A DNA stretch of 64,000 nucleotides, from NCBI RefSeq assembly GCF_003096095.1, contig NZ_CP015453.1, positions 1,984,001 to 2,048,000 of the forward strand, read 5' to 3'. Position numbers and translations under genes: made by a program. Positions 34,067 through 43,910 of the stretch are shown in pieces. This DNA comes from Dietzia psychralcaliphila. GTDB taxonomy: Bacteria; Actinomycetota; Actinomycetes; Mycobacteriales; Mycobacteriaceae. Numbering within the stretch: position 1 is the first letter of the stretch; every line of letters begins with the position of its first letter. Under the pieces are notes generated by a model, which saw only the letters and a program-made list of their open reading frames with translations, did no database searches and was not told the DNA's origin.

Positions 34067-34989
34067 CGTTCCTCCTCCAGGTCGGGCCCGTCGTCATCGG
34101 GCCGGGCGATCCTCGGCAGCCCGTCCCCACCCCGGATCCACCGCACCTGACGGTGGTCGGGGGCGGGGAGGATCTGACGGGCGAGCGGATCGGGTCGGCC
34201 GCGGGCCGCCCACTCGCGCGGGTAGCCCAGCGAGACCTCGTCGAACCGGACCGAGTCGTGGACGGTGGTGCGCGGGATGTGCAGGTGCCCGTAGACGCAT
34301 GCCGCGGCGCGATAGCGGCGGTGCCAGTCCGCGGTCTGATCGGTGCCGCACCACAGCGCGAAATCAGGATGTCGCAGGACCTCCGTGGGAGCGCGCAGCA
34401 GGGGCCAGTGGTTCACCAACACCGTCGGGTGGCGCGGATCCAGGGCCGCCAGCCTGGTGGTGGTGGCCACCAGGCGATCAGAACACCACGCGGCCGCGTC
34501 CGGGTACGGGGCGGGATCGATGAGGAACTCGTCGGACGCCACCACCCGTCGCTCCCGCGCCCCCGCCAGTGCCGCCGCCCGGGACTGGCCCGGCGAACGG
34601 GTCCACGAGTAGTCGTAGAGCAGGAACATCGGCACCACCCACGCCGGCCCTCCGGGACCGGTCCAGAGCGGGTACGGGTCCTCGGGGGTGTCCACCCCGA
34701 TCGCGCGGCAGGCGTCCACCAGACGGTCGTACTTTGTGGTGGAGGTGATCCCCTCGTCGTCGGAGGCGATCCACAACTCGTGGTTGCCGGGTACCCAGAG
34801 CACCCGTTCGAACCGGTCCGCCAGACGTCCCAGCGCGCCGATCACGTGATCGGTCTTCTCGGCGACGTCTCCGGCCACGATCAGCCAGTCGCCCGGATGG
34901 GCGGGCCGGATGTCGTCGATGACGTCCGCGTTGCCCCGGTGACCGACATGGAGGTCGGACACCGCACGCAGACTCGGGTGGGCCGTCAT
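34063..34989 (-). CDS. Calcineurin-like metallophosphoesterase (PptH-like)
   Basis: 308 residues from the ATG at 34989 (MTAHPSLRAVSDLHVGH). The five metal-binding blocks are visible: SDLHVGH, VAGDVAEK, VPGNHELW, NHWPLL and YGHLHIPRTT. The homologue in M. tuberculosis (Rv2795c, PptH) hydrolyses phosphopantetheine from carrier proteins and thus counteracts PptT; the same role is likely because the two genes are translationally coupled here. The start also overlaps the stop of the MATE gene by four bases. Confidence 0.92.
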   Translation of the reverse strand: MTAHPSLRAVSDLHVGHRGNADVIDDIRPAHPGDWLIVAGDVAEKTDHVIGALGRLADRFERVLWVPGNHELWIASDDEGITSTTKYDRLVDACRAIGVDTPEDPYPLWTGPGGPAWVVPMFLLYDYSWTRSPGQSRAAALAGARERRVVASDEFLIDPAPYPDAAAWCSDRLVATTTRLAALDPRHPTVLVNHWPLLRAPTEVLRHPDFALWCGTDQTADWHRRYRAAACVYGHLHIPRTTVHDSVRFDEVSLGYPREWAARGRPDPLARQILPAPDHRQVRWIRGGDGLPRIARPDDDGPDLEEER

Positions 34990-36380
34990 GTCGTAGCCCC
35001 CTCGGATGCCCGACGGTCCGGGGTCTCCGCGCCCAAGACCAGCCATCGGTCACCGCGGACACGGGCCACGACCGCGATGAGTCGCATGGCCACGAACACG
35101 CCCATGCCCCACCAGATCCCGACCAGCCCCCACCCGAAGTGTCTGGTCGCGAGGAGCACGGGAAGGAATCCGAACAGGGCGGCGACCACGGTGGTGGTGC
35201 GGAGGTAGGCGGCATCGCCCGCGCCGAGGAGGACTCCGTCGAGGCCGAACACCAGAGCGGCCGGGACCACCACGATCGCCATCCCCGTCAGCGCCACCAC
35301 GAGTCGGCCGGCGACCTCAGTGTCGCCCGACAGGAGCGTCGACATGGGCGCGCGGAAGAGCACCGTGGCCACGGCGAGCCCGACACCCAGCCCCAGCGAC
35401 CACACGACCACAGCCCGGGCCAGGGCGCGGCCGTGGGCGGCGAGCCCTGCACCCAACGCCGCGCCGACGAGCGACTGCGCCCCGATCGCCACCGAATCCA
35501 GGACCAGGGTGTACAGCGCCCACAGTTGCTGCGCCAGGTGGTGAGCCGCGAGGGAGTCGACCCCCGCGGCCGCGGCGGCCGTCGTGGCCACGGCGAAGGT
35601 CACCTGGAAGGACGCGGTGCGGATCACCAGATCCACCCCCAGACGGAGCTGGCTCACGATCACGCTCCACCGCGGACGCAACGACCCCCGGTGCTCCAGG
35701 ACCAGCGCCGCGAGGAAGCCACCGGCCATGATCACCTGACCGGCGAGGTTGGACCAGGCGCTTCCGACCAACCCCAGCGCGGGTACGGGACCGAGCCCGG
35801 GCACCAGCACCACACAACCGATGGTGGAGACGCCGATCCCCACGGCCACCAGGACCAGAGGTGTCCTCAGCCGCTGCACCCCCCGCATCCACCCGTGTCC
35901 GGCGGACGCGACCAGGATGCACGGAATTCCCCACACCGCCACCCGCAGCCAGTCCGCCGCGCTCGCCGCCACCTGGGCGTCCGCGGCGAGGACCCGCGTC
36001 AGGGGCCCGATCGTCGCGTGCACGCCGGCGACCACCACGACCCCCACCGACAGTGCGATCCACGTGGCCTGGACCCCCTCAGCCACGGCGTCCGAACGTC
36101 GCCCGGCCCCGTGGAGGCGGGCCGCCCGAGCGGTCGTCCCGTACGAGAGGAAGTTCATCTGGGTGCCGAGCACCAACAGGACGAGCGCACCGACGCCGAG
36201 CGCCGCCAGGTCCTCCGAGCCCTGCCGACCCACGACGATCCCGTCGACGAGCAGGTAGATCGGCTCGGCTGCCAGCACCGGCAGCACCGGCAGCGCGATC
36301 GACCACAGGCGGCGCCCGAGTTCACCCACACCGACGTCCGGCACCGTGGCGTCGCGTCCCGGGTCAGCCGAGTAGCTCAC
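34986..36380 (-). CDS. MATE-family efflux protein (DinF-like)
   Basis: 464 residues from a GTG at 36380, with GAGG five bases upstream; it overlaps the end of nrnA by 17 bases. Twelve hydrophobic segments are expected; the N-terminal half starts with RLWSIALPVLPVLAAEPIYLLVD and the typical P...L...D pattern, the second half with QLRLGVDLVIRTASFQVTFAV. It is similar in kind to mycobacterial dinF (Rv2836c), which also follows the DHH phosphoesterase gene. Substrates of such exporters are unknown; drug or metabolite export by sodium or proton antiport is the family role. Confidence 0.92.
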   Translation of the reverse strand: MSYSADPGRDATVPDVGVGELGRRLWSIALPVLPVLAAEPIYLLVDGIVVGRQGSEDLAALGVGALVLLVLGTQMNFLSYGTTARAARLHGAGRRSDAVAEGVQATWIALSVGVVVVAGVHATIGPLTRVLAADAQVAASAADWLRVAVWGIPCILVASAGHGWMRGVQRLRTPLVLVAVGIGVSTIGCVVLVPGLGPVPALGLVGSAWSNLAGQVIMAGGFLAALVLEHRGSLRPRWSVIVSQLRLGVDLVIRTASFQVTFAVATTAAAAAGVDSLAAHHLAQQLWALYTLVLDSVAIGAQSLVGAALGAGLAAHGRALARAVVVWSLGLGVGLAVATVLFRAPMSTLLSGDTEVAGRLVVALTGMAIVVVPAALVFGLDGVLLGAGDAAYLRTTTVVAALFGFLPVLLATRHFGWGLVGIWWGMGVFVAMRLIAVVARVRGDRWLVLGAETPDRRASEGATT

Positions 36381-37332
36381 GGAGCCTCGCCGTGACGTCC
36401 CCGAGGTCTCCGCGCACGGTGCACCCGGCCGCCGCGGGATGTCCGCCACCGCCGAACGCCGCGGCCACGGCCGAGACGTCCACGCCGTCGTCGCCGCGGG
36501 AACGGAGCGACACCGCGCACTCCCCCGGCCGGATCTCCTTGACCAGGACCGCGACGTGCGCCTCGCGGACACCCTGCAAGTGGGACACGAGCGACTCGAC
36601 GTCGGCCTCGTCGACCACCGCGACCACGTCGTGCGGGACCGTCAGCCAGACCGCGCCCCGTCCCCCGGCCGCGTCCGCGTCCAGGCGCGCCGTACCCAGG
36701 AGTTCACCCAGCACGCGGAGCCAGGAGAACGAGTGGGCGTCGAGGAGCGCGAAGCCGAGCTCCCCGGACTCCGCCCCGGCCGCCAGGAGTCGGCGGGCCG
36801 TGTCGTGCGAACCCGCTCCACCCCACCGGAAGGACCCGGTGTCGGTGACGAGCCCGGCGTAGAGGCTGGTGGCGAGTTCGGGATCGACCGGATACCGACC
36901 GGCCACGAGGACGTCGAGCACCAGGGACGCGGTCGACGCCGCCTCGGGATCCAGTAGCAGGTGTGTGCCGAAACCCGGGTTGGAACGATGGTGGTCCACC
37001 ACGAGGATCTCGGCGGCGGACCGGGCCAGCCGTCCCCAGTCGCCCACGCGGTCCGGGCTGGCGCAGTCCAGGGTCACCACGAGACCGTCATGCTCCGGCA
37101 CCTCGCTCACCGGCACCACGTGCTCGGTCCCCGGGATCACCCGGAGCGCTTCCGGGACGATCCCCGGGTCGAACGAGTGGTGGACCCGCGCGCCCGCTGC
37201 CCGCAGCGCCCGGGCGAGTCCCGCAGAACTTCCCAGGGCGTCGGCATCGGGGCGGACGTGACACAGCACGGTCACCTCGCGGTGCCGCGCCAGGACCTCG
37301 GCCGCTCCGCCCGCGTCCACCACCGTGATCAC
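36364..37332 (-). CDS. nrnA: DHH-family oligoribonuclease / pAp phosphatase (NrnA-like)
   Basis: 322 residues. Metal-binding motifs [21 protein letters not shown] and VVDHHRSN (DHH) lie in the N-terminal domain, and the DHHA1 domain ends with [12 protein letters not shown]. Its homologue Rv2837c degrades nanoRNAs, removes the 3' phosphate of pAp and hydrolyses c-di-AMP products. It is coupled to rbfA by an ATGA overlap and runs into the MATE gene, the classical rbfA-nrnA-dinF set. Confidence 0.93.
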   Translation of the reverse strand: MITVVDAGGAAEVLARHREVTVLCHVRPDADALGSSAGLARALRAAGARVHHSFDPGIVPEALRVIPGTEHVVPVSEVPEHDGLVVTLDCASPDRVGDWGRLARSAAEILVVDHHRSNPGFGTHLLLDPEAASTASLVLDVLVAGRYPVDPELATSLYAGLVTDTGSFRWGGAGSHDTARRLLAAGAESGELGFALLDAHSFSWLRVLGELLGTARLDADAAGGRGAVWLTVPHDVVAVVDEADVESLVSHLQGVREAHVAVLVKEIRPGECAVSLRSRGDDGVDVSAVAAAFGGGGHPAAAGCTVRGDLGDVTARLRELLG

Positions 37333-37790
37333 CGGTCGTCGTCCTCCGGCAGTCCCTCCTCGTCGTCCCTGCGGTAGGGGTCCTCGTCGCCGGCGGGCCG
37401 AGCGCCCTCCGCCACGCGGCGGACCTCTTCGTCCTGCGCGCGGGCCTTGGCGAGCAACTCCTCCATCTGGCGAGCCGCATCCGGAACGGCATCCAGCACG
37501 AAGGTCAGCTCGGGCGTGAACTTGACACCAGTCTGCTTGCCCACCATCGTCCTCAGTCGACCGCGGACCGCGGTGAGCGCGTGCTCGGCGGACTCGATGT
37601 CGGGTTCGTCGTCCAGGGTCGTCCCCCGGACCGTGTAGTAGAGGGTGGCCACACGCAGGTCCGCGGTGATGCGTGAGTCCGTGATGGTGATGAACTCCAG
37701 ACGCGGATCCTTGATCTCGAACTCGATCGCCGTCGCGACGATCTCCCCGATCCGCTTGCCGAGCCGTCCGGCCCGTCCCTTACCGGCCAT
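37329..37790 (-). CDS. rbfA: Ribosome-binding factor A
   Basis: 153 residues from the ATG at 37790, with AGGA five bases before. KH-like fold with [23 protein letters not shown] and [20 protein letters not shown]; the last 35 residues are an acidic tail ([20 protein letters not shown]). It assists 30S maturation, especially under cold stress. A strong hairpin separates it from infB, yet its own reading frame couples to nrnA. Confidence 0.95.
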   Translation of the reverse strand: MAGKGRAGRLGKRIGEIVATAIEFEIKDPRLEFITITDSRITADLRVATLYYTVRGTTLDDEPDIESAEHALTAVRGRLRTMVGKQTGVKFTPELTFVLDAVPDAARQMEELLAKARAQDEEVRRVAEGARPAGDEDPYRRDDEEGLPEDDDR

Positions 37791-37845
37791 GGCGATCCTC
37801 CTTGACGTGGTGCGGCCGCAGGGCGGCCGCTCGATACCCAGAATG

Positions 37846-37887
37846 CCGTGGGGGCAGGCCCGTAGACCACGGAACCTGCCCCCACGG
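37846..37887 (-). terminator. Hairpin between infB and rbfA
   Basis: CCGTGGGGGCAGG pairs perfectly over 13 bases with CCTGCCCCCACGG, and the loop itself contains CCGT/ACGG. It lies 17 bases after the infB stop codon and is followed by a smaller GC-rich hairpin (37812-37830, arms GCGGCCG and CGGCCGC). It should end or weaken infB transcription before rbfA. Confidence 0.68.
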
Positions 37888-37903
37888 GGTGTCACCGTCG
37901 ACG

Positions 37904-40780
37904 TCAGTCGCGCGGCTTCTCGACGAGCTCGTAGGTCTCGATGACGTCACCGATCTTGATATCGGAGTACGTCACGGTCAGACCACACTCGAAGCCCTCG
38001 CGGACCTCGGTCGCGTCGTCCTTCTCCCGGCGCAGCGAGGAGACGGTCATCTCCTCGACCGCGACCTTGCCGTCGCGGATGAGCCGGGCCTTGGCGTTGC
38101 GGCGGATGATCCCGTCGAGGACCATGCAACCCGCGATGTTGCCCAACTTGGAGGAGCGGAACAGCTGGCGGATCTCCGCCTGACCGAGCTTCTTCTCCTC
38201 GTAGATCGGCTTGAGCATGCCCTTGAGCGCACTCTCGATCTCGTCGATCGCCTGGTAGATGATCGAGTAGTACCGGATGTCCACACCCTCGCGGTTGGCC
38301 AACTCTGTCGACTTGCCCTCCGCGCGGACGTTGAACCCGATGATCACGGCGTCGGATGCGGCCGCCAGGTTGACGTTGGTCTCGGTGACTGCACCGACAC
38401 CGCGGTCGATGACGCGCAACTGCACCTCGTCGTCGATCTCGATATTCATGAGGGCCTCTTCGAGGGCCTCGACCGTACCGGAGTTGTCGCCCTTGATGAT
38501 GAGGTTGAGCTGGCTCGTCTCCTTGAGATGCGAGTCCAGGTCCTCGAGGCTGATCCGGCGGCGGGACCGCGCGGCGAGCGCGTTGCGCTTGCGCGCATTT
38601 CGCTTGTCGGCGATCTGCCGTGCGGTGCGATCCTCCTCGACCACCATCAGGGTGTCGCCTGCGCCACAGACACTGGTCAGACCGATCACCTGGACCGGAC
38701 GGGACGGGGTCGCCTCCACGACGTCCTCCCCGTGCTCGTCCACCATGCGACGGACTCGCCCGTACGCATCGCCCGCGACGATCGAGTCGCCGACCCGCAG
38801 GGTTCCGCGCTGGATGAGCACCGTGGCGACCGGACCGCGTCCGCGGTCGAGGTGCGCCTCGATGGCCACGCCCTGCGCGTCCATGTCCGGGTTGGCCCGG
38901 AGGTCGAGCGACGCGTCCGCGGTGAGGACGACCGCCTCGAGCAGCGACTCGATGTTGAGCCCCTGCTTCGCGGAGATGTCAACGAACATGGTGTCGCCGC
39001 CGTACTCCTCCGGGACGAGCCCGTACTCGGTCATCTGGCCACGGATCTTGTCGGGCTGTGCGCCCTCCTTGTCGATCTTGTTGACCGCCACGACGATCGG
39101 CACGTCGGCCGCCTGCGCGTGGTTGATCGCCTCGACCGTCTGCGGCATCACGCCGTCGTCCGCCGCGACCACGATGATCGCGATGTCCGTCGACTTGGCG
39201 CCGCGGGCACGCATGGCGGTGAACGCCTCGTGACCCGGGGTGTCGATGAAGGTGATCGTGCGGTCGATCCCGTCGACCGGCACGGTGACCTGGTAGGCAC
39301 CGATGTGCTGGGTGATGCCGCCGGCCTCACCCTCGCCGACCTTCGCGGACCGGATGCTGTCGAGCAACCGGGTCTTACCGTGGTCGACGTGACCCATGAC
39401 GGTGACGACCGCGGGACGGATCTCGAGCTCGTCCTCGCCGCCCTCGTCCTCGCCGAAGGACAGGTCGAACGAGTCGAGGAGCTCGCGGTCCTCGTCCTCG
39501 GGGCTGACGACCTGGACCTTGAAGCCCATCTCCTCGCCGAGGAGCTGCAGGGTCTCCGGGGTGACCGACTGGGTCGCCGTGACCATCTCGCCCAGGTTGA
39601 ACAGCGCCTGGACCAGCTGTGACGGGTTGACGTCGATCTTGTCCGCGAAGTCGCTCAGCGAGGCACCCTGTGCCAGACGTAGGACCTGCCCACGACCGTC
39701 GGGGAGCCGGACGCCGCCGACCTCGGGGGCCCGCATCGAATCGTATTCCTGACGCTTCTGCCGCTTGGACTTGCGGCCCCTACGGGGTGCGCCACCGGGA
39801 CGACCGAACGCACCCGCGGCGCCGCTGCGGCCGCGATTGCCGCCGCCACCGCCGGGACGACCGCGGAAACCGCCGCCACCCGCCGCGGGGGCACCGGCAC
39901 CGCCGCCGCCGGGACGGAAACCTCCGCCACCCGGACGACCGCCGGGGCCTCCCGGCCTACCGCGGCCCGCAGCGGGACGCGCGACCTGACCGGGCATCTG
40001 CCCGGGGCTGGGACGAGGACCGCCCGGACCCGCGGCGCCCGGACGCTGCGCCGGACGGGGGCCGCCCTGGCCGGGGGCCGGACGGGGACCGCCCTGGCCG
40101 GGGGCCGGACGAGGACCGCCCTGACCCGGAGCCGGACGCTGGCCGCCGGGACGGGGACCGCCCTGGCCGGGGGCCGGACGTGCCCCGCCCTGCGGACGCG
40201 GTGCCGGAGTGGTGCCACTCGAGAACGGGTTGTTCCCGACGCGCGGGGCCTTGGGACCTGGCTTCGGGCCCGCGGGACGCGGACCGGGAGCCGGACGAGA
40301 TGCCGCCGGGGTCGCCGGGGCCTCCGGGGTGGGACGCTCGGCAGCGGCGGGCTTGGGAGCCGGAGCCGCGGGCCTGGCGCCCGGGGTGGGACGCTCGGCT
40401 GCGGGCGTGTTCGCCGCAGCCGGAGCGGGGGCCGGAGTCGGTGCCGGCGCCGCGGGCGTGGCGCCCGGGGTGGGACGCTCGGCAGCGGGCTTCGGTGCCG
40501 CCTTGCGCGGATCCGCCCCCGGACGGGGGCCCGGAGCCGGTCGAGATGCCGCGCCGGGCTTCGGCGAAGCTGATCCACCCGGCTTGGGGGCGGCCGGTGC
40601 GGACTCGGTGCCGCCGTCGGCCGGTGCGTGCGACGCACGGAGGCGCCGGACCACCGGTGCCTCGAGGGTCGATGATGCGGACTTGACGAACTCTCCCTGA
40701 TCGCGGAGTTTCGTCAGAAGTTCTTTACTAGTGATACCGAACTCTTTTGCCAGCTCGTGTACCCGGGGCTTGCCTGCCAC
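37904..40780 (-). CDS. infB: Translation initiation factor IF-2
   Basis: 958 residues from a GTG at 40780 ([14 protein letters not shown]), with GAGGAGA upstream. The N-terminal IF2N fold (1-50) is followed by about 285 residues of Pro/Ala/Gly/Arg-rich low complexity (50-340), a basic patch ([20 protein letters not shown]), a second IF2N motif and the GTPase domain: G1 GHVDHGKT (463-470), G3 [16 protein letters not shown]4 NKID. Domain II and the fMet-tRNA-binding C-terminus complete the protein. It recruits initiator tRNA to the 30S subunit. Downstream of ylxR in the nusA operon. Confidence 0.98.
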   Translation of the reverse strand: MAGKPRVHELAKEFGITSKELLTKLRDQGEFVKSASSTLEAPVVRRLRASHAPADGGTESAPAAPKPGGSASPKPGAASRPAPGPRPGADPRKAAPKPAAERPTPGATPAAPAPTPAPAPAAANTPAAERPTPGARPAAPAPKPAAAERPTPEAPATPAASRPAPGPRPAGPKPGPKAPRVGNNPFSSGTTPAPRPQGGARPAPGQGGPRPGGQRPAPGQGGPRPAPGQGGPRPAPGQGGPRPAQRPGAAGPGGPRPSPGQMPGQVARPAAGRGRPGGPGGRPGGGGFRPGGGGAGAPAAGGGGFRGRPGGGGGNRGRSGAAGAFGRPGGAPRRGRKSKRQKRQEYDSMRAPEVGGVRLPDGRGQVLRLAQGASLSDFADKIDVNPSQLVQALFNLGEMVTATQSVTPETLQLLGEEMGFKVQVVSPEDEDRELLDSFDLSFGEDEGGEDELEIRPAVVTVMGHVDHGKTRLLDSIRSAKVGEGEAGGITQHIGAYQVTVPVDGIDRTITFIDTPGHEAFTAMRARGAKSTDIAIIVVAADDGVMPQTVEAINHAQAADVPIVVAVNKIDKEGAQPDKIRGQMTEYGLVPEEYGGDTMFVDISAKQGLNIESLLEAVVLTADASLDLRANPDMDAQGVAIEAHLDRGRGPVATVLIQRGTLRVGDSIVAGDAYGRVRRMVDEHGEDVVEATPSRPVQVIGLTSVCGAGDTLMVVEEDRTARQIADKRNARKRNALAARSRRRISLEDLDSHLKETSQLNLIIKGDNSGTVEALEEALMNIEIDDEVQLRVIDRGVGAVTETNVNLAAASDAVIIGFNVRAEGKSTELANREGVDIRYYSIIYQAIDEIESALKGMLKPIYEEKKLGQAEIRQLFRSSKLGNIAGCMVLDGIIRRNAKARLIRDGKVAVEEMTVSSLRREKDDATEVREGFECGLTVTYSDIKIGDVIETYELVEKPRD
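40051..40180. repeat. 27-bp tandem repeats inside infB
   Basis: About four imperfect copies of a 27-base unit, with GCCGGACGGGGACCGCCCTG as its core on the plus strand, encode the nonapeptide RPAPGQGGP on the minus strand. One copy is broken by an insertion. Similar shorter repeats (AAERPTPGA) occur at about 40325-40495. Confidence 0.8.
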
Positions 40781-40948
40781 TGCTCTCCTCACTGCGAGGT
40801 CTTCACGGCAGGGCTGGCCGCGCGACCTCGTTCTACATTCGATGGACGTTCATCGCTGGAGCTTCACGGTGTGCTCATCGTGTCTGGTCCGTTCCTTCTC
40901 TAGTGCTCCCCCGGTCGGCCCATGCGGCCGACGGGTGGTCTCTCGTGC

Positions 40949-41251
40949 TCACGACGATAGCGTCTCGAGCACCTCCGAGATCGCGTCCTGGGACACGTTC
41001 CCGGCCAGTCGCAGGGCCCTGATGAAGGCCTTGCGATCGAGTGCTGTCGCGATGCACCGTTCGTCACGGTGCACCCAGGCTCCCCGCCCGACCGCTCGCC
41101 GGTCGGGGTCCGGCGAGAGCGCTGCCGCCTGCGGATCGTGAACGATCCGAAGTAGCCGGGAATCGGAATCCCGGCGGCGACAGCCGACGCAGGTCCTTAC
41201 CGGACCCGCCACTTCGGCTGAGCCGTCCTGCTGGTCTCGATGTACCCGCAT
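40949..41251 (-). CDS. ylxR: YlxR-family (DUF448) RNA-binding protein
   Basis: 100 residues from an ATG at 41251 (MRVHRDQQDG) with GAGG seven bases before it. The family motif GPVRTCVGCRRRDSDSRLLR is at residues 18-37, and GRGAWVHRDERC and a C-terminal RALR motif complete the fold. Known members bind RNA, influence many genes, and lie between nusA and infB. An in-frame extension to 41425 lacks family similarity. Confidence 0.92.
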   Translation of the reverse strand: MRVHRDQQDGSAEVAGPVRTCVGCRRRDSDSRLLRIVHDPQAAALSPDPDRRAVGRGAWVHRDERCIATALDRKAFIRALRLAGNVSQDAISEVLETLSS

Positions 41252-41391
41252 CAGGCCGCCTCGGTTTCTCACCGTCCCTCCCGCGCGAGCAGGTGGACGT
41301 GAAGTCACTGTGACATCTGCTGAGTCTACAGGTCGCGGAGTTTCGATACTAACGGCGCGCCCGACCGCGTGGACAGCGGACGTGCCGGACG

Positions 41392-42378
41392 TCATTCCGC
41401 GTCGCTGTGGATGTCGATCCGCCACTGCGTCAGCCGGTGGGCGAGGCGGGCGTTCTGCCCCTCCTTGCCGATGGCGAGCGAGAGCTGGTAGTCGGGCACC
41501 ACGACCCGGGCCGCGCGGGTCTCGGCGTCCGCCACGGTGACGGAGATGACCTTGGCCGGGGAGAGCGCGTTGCCGACGAAGACCGTGGGGTCCTCATCGA
41601 AGTCCACGATGTCGATCTTCTCGCCGTTCAGTTCCGCCATCACCGCCCGGACGCGCGCGCCGTTCGGTCCGATGCAGGCCCCCTTGGCGTTGAGGCCCGA
41701 CACCGTCGTCTCGACTGCGATCTTGGTCCGGTGGCCGGCCTCACGCGCTATCGCGGAGATCCGGACCGACCCGTCACCGATCTCGGGCACCTCCAGGGCG
41801 AAGAGGCCGCGGACCAGGTCCGGGTGGGTGCGCGACAGCGAGACGGAGGCACCGTGCGGCCCCTTGTGGACCCCCACGACATGGCACTTGATGCGGTCAC
41901 CGTGCTGGTAGGTCTCACCCGGCACCTGCTCGGCCGGTGCGATGGTGCCCTCGGTCCCACCGCTCTCGGGTCCGATGTGGACGACGATGATCCCCCGCGC
42001 GTTCGCACGGGAATCCGATTGGATGACTCCGCTGACGACCTCGCCCTCCCGGGCGACGAGGTCACCGTAAATCCGCTCGGTCTCGGCCTCGCGCAGGCGT
42101 TGCAGGATGATCTGCCGGGCCGTCGCCGCGGCCACCCTGCCGAAATCGGAGGGGGTGGCGTCGAACTCGCCGATCCGGTTGCCCTCCTCGTCGACCTCGG
42201 CCGCCATGACCGCGACCGTCCCGGCCTTCCGGTCGAGCTGGATCCGGGCGACGCGGTGCGCGTCGTCGGTCCGCTTGTACGCGGTGAGCAATGCGTTTTC
42301 CAGGGTCCGCACCAGGTCGTCCAGCGGGATCTCCCGCTCCTGGGACAACATGTTCAGCGCCGCCATGTCGATGTTCAA
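41392..42378 (-). CDS. nusA: Transcription termination/antitermination factor NusA
   Basis: 328 residues. It starts with TTG at 42378 ([11 protein letters not shown]), five bases after GGAGAA and overlapping the rimP stop in TTGA; the next ATG is four codons in, but the first residues match other actinobacterial NusA proteins. N-terminal RNA-polymerase-binding domain (1-115), S1 domain (about 120-190: GIIVVHIG...[14 protein letters not shown]) and two KH domains ([33 protein letters not shown]). There is no acidic C-terminal repeat region, as usual in actinobacteria. Confidence 0.97.
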   Translation of the reverse strand: MNIDMAALNMLSQEREIPLDDLVRTLENALLTAYKRTDDAHRVARIQLDRKAGTVAVMAAEVDEEGNRIGEFDATPSDFGRVAAATARQIILQRLREAETERIYGDLVAREGEVVSGVIQSDSRANARGIIVVHIGPESGGTEGTIAPAEQVPGETYQHGDRIKCHVVGVHKGPHGASVSLSRTHPDLVRGLFALEVPEIGDGSVRISAIAREAGHRTKIAVETTVSGLNAKGACIGPNGARVRAVMAELNGEKIDIVDFDEDPTVFVGNALSPAKVISVTVADAETRAARVVVPDYQLSLAIGKEGQNARLAHRLTQWRIDIHSDAE

Positions 42379-42920
42379 CTGTCTTCTCCTTCTCGCACGC
42401 CACGTCCGGGGTTCTCGGGCTCCGACAGGAGGGCGAGTTCGTCCTCCGGAGCGGGCCGGAACTCGACCCGGATCACAGCGCGTGCCACGGCGTCCAACGT
42501 TACCGAGTCGACCCGCATCCCACGACCCGACCTCGAGACCAGCCGTACGGTCCCGGTCTCCTCGTCGAGGTCACCGACCCGCCCACGGGAGGGACCTTCG
42601 ACTCCGTCGACGTAGGTCACGTCGACCTGACGACCGCGGGCCCGGCGCCAGTGCCGAGGTTCCTCGAGGGGCGCGTCCACCCCACGGCTCGTCACCTCGA
42701 ACGTCACGGCCCGGTCGGGTCCACCCCACTGCTCGGCGAGGGCGTCGAGGTCGGTCGACAGCCGTGCGAGGTCGTCCAATGTGACACCCGAGTCGCCGTC
42801 GACGACGACGGTCACGTGCCAGTCGGCCGCCCGCGAGTCCTCCCGGAGTTCCTCGAGTTCGAGTCCACGGTCGGCGACCGTTCTGCGGATATGGGCCCTG
42901 TCGGGCTCGGGGACGATCAC
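42375..42920 (-). CDS. rimP: Ribosome maturation factor RimP
   Basis: 181 residues from a GTG at 42920 with CAGGAG five bases before. The N-terminal alpha/beta domain carries [31 protein letters not shown] and [23 protein letters not shown] (the conserved SPG.. region appears as SRGVD). It helps assemble the 30S subunit. First gene of the rimP-nusA-ylxR-infB operon; its upstream region is shared with a divergent lipoprotein gene. Confidence 0.95.
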   Translation of the reverse strand: MIVPEPDRAHIRRTVADRGLELEELREDSRAADWHVTVVVDGDSGVTLDDLARLSTDLDALAEQWGGPDRAVTFEVTSRGVDAPLEEPRHWRRARGRQVDVTYVDGVEGPSRGRVGDLDEETGTVRLVSRSGRGMRVDSVTLDAVARAVIRVEFRPAPEDELALLSEPENPGRGVREGEDS

Positions 42921-43028
42921 GGTACTCCTGGCGTAGCTGCTGGTGGGTGCCGATCCGGGTTGCGGACGGGCCGGATCACTGTACCGCCCCCGGGGCCCGG
43001 GCTCGGCGCCCCCTGGCAGGATGTCGGG

Positions 43029-43505
43029 GTGCCTGATTCCTCCACCGTCCCCGTGTCGCGTCGACGGTTCGTCGCGGTGACCGCTGTCGCCACCGGCCTG
43101 GTGGTCGCCGGGGGGTGCGCCGTACCCCTGGTCGACGACGAGCCGGATCCACTGCTGGAGTTGGCCGAGGCCGCCGACCGCGACGCCCGCGAACTCGCCG
43201 CCGCGAACGCATCGCACGGGGACGACGTCGCTCGTCTGCACAGGATCGCCGACGCTCGCCGCACACACGCCGAGCAGCTCTCCGCCGAGATCGGCCCCAC
43301 GGACTCGACGGAAGCACCCTCGAACGGGGCCGAAGCGGATCCGCCTCCGGCGATCTGTCCACCCATCGGGGAGGTACGCACGCGCCTACGTGACGACGCC
43401 CGACGAGCCGGGGAGGTCGCCGTGGCCTCGCGTGGGAGCCGCGCGGAGCTCGCGGCCGCGGTGTCGGCGGCCTGTGCGACGGCGGTCGAGGTGGTGCTCG
43501 CATGA
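43029..43505 (+). CDS. Predicted Tat-exported lipoprotein (Rv2843-like)
   Basis: 158 residues from a GTG at 43029. It has a twin-arginine-like start (VSRRRFVAVTAVATGLVVAG) and a lipobox GGC, so Cys near residue 27 is the likely lipid anchor and the protein is extracytoplasmic. The rest is two amphipathic Ala/Glu/Arg helices (PLLELAEAADRDARELAAAN, RLHRIADARRTHAEQLSAEI) whose Glu/His spacing resembles half of a ferritin-like bundle. Divergent from rimP; its stop overlaps the next gene by four bases. The same pair occurs between rimP and proS in M. tuberculosis (Rv2843-Rv2844). Function unknown. Confidence 0.8.
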   Translation: MPDSSTVPVSRRRFVAVTAVATGLVVAGGCAVPLVDDEPDPLLELAEAADRDARELAAANASHGDDVARLHRIADARRTHAEQLSAEIGPTDSTEAPSNGAEADPPPAICPPIGEVRTRLRDDARRAGEVAVASRGSRAELAAAVSAACATAVEVVLA

Positions 43506-43906
43506 CCACACCACCCGGGCTGGCATCCGAGGACGCCGCGGTCTTCGGTTACGGTCTCGTCCTGGCCGGTGCGGACAGCGGGATCCGCGCCGCGGTCCGG
43601 CGGGAACTCGCTGCCCACCGCGCCCGCCGGGATGCCGCGGAAGCCCTGTGGCCCGAGGCGCCTCCCGCGCCGGTCGGATACCTGACGGCCCCCGACACCC
43701 CGACCTCGCCCGTGCTCCTGGCCATCCGGCTCGAATCCGATTGCTGCGTGGCCTGGCGGACCGAGATCGGGTCCGCGCGGTCGACGGAGGTCCGGCAGTT
43801 CTGCCTCGACGCCCTCACGGCTGCCTCGATTCAGCTGGAGCGGTGGCGGACGCTGGTCCCGGGCGCGCCGTTCGAGGCGTTGCCCGGGTTCCCTCCCCCG
43901 TCCTGA
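43502..43906 (+). CDS. DUF4439 ferritin-like protein (Rv2844-like)
   Basis: 134 residues. The protein fits DUF4439, a ferritin-like helical domain: an N-terminal helix with AAVFGYGLVLAG, the helix AVRRELAAHRARRDAAEALW and the PPAPVGYLTAP segment, then further helices with VLLAIRLESDCCVAWR and ALTAASIQLERW. Metal ligands cannot be confirmed. Its start overlaps the lipoprotein gene in ATGA. No signal peptide is seen, so one partner is exported and the other appears cytoplasmic. It converges on proS. Confidence 0.85.
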   Translation: MTTPPGLASEDAAVFGYGLVLAGADSGIRAAVRRELAAHRARRDAAEALWPEAPPAPVGYLTAPDTPTSPVLLAIRLESDCCVAWRTEIGSARSTEVRQFCLDALTAASIQLERWRTLVPGAPFEALPGFPPPS

Positions 43907-43910
43907 CGGC

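Noticed and set aside
37802-39622. A 606-codon plus-strand frame opposite infB
   Set aside because: It is antisense to a well-supported IF-2 gene, has a compositionally biased Val/Leu/Arg/Asp sequence and no start context.
40781-40948. Possible small RNA or riboswitch between ylxR and infB
   Set aside because: I found no convincing paired structure and no known riboswitch core in this gap.
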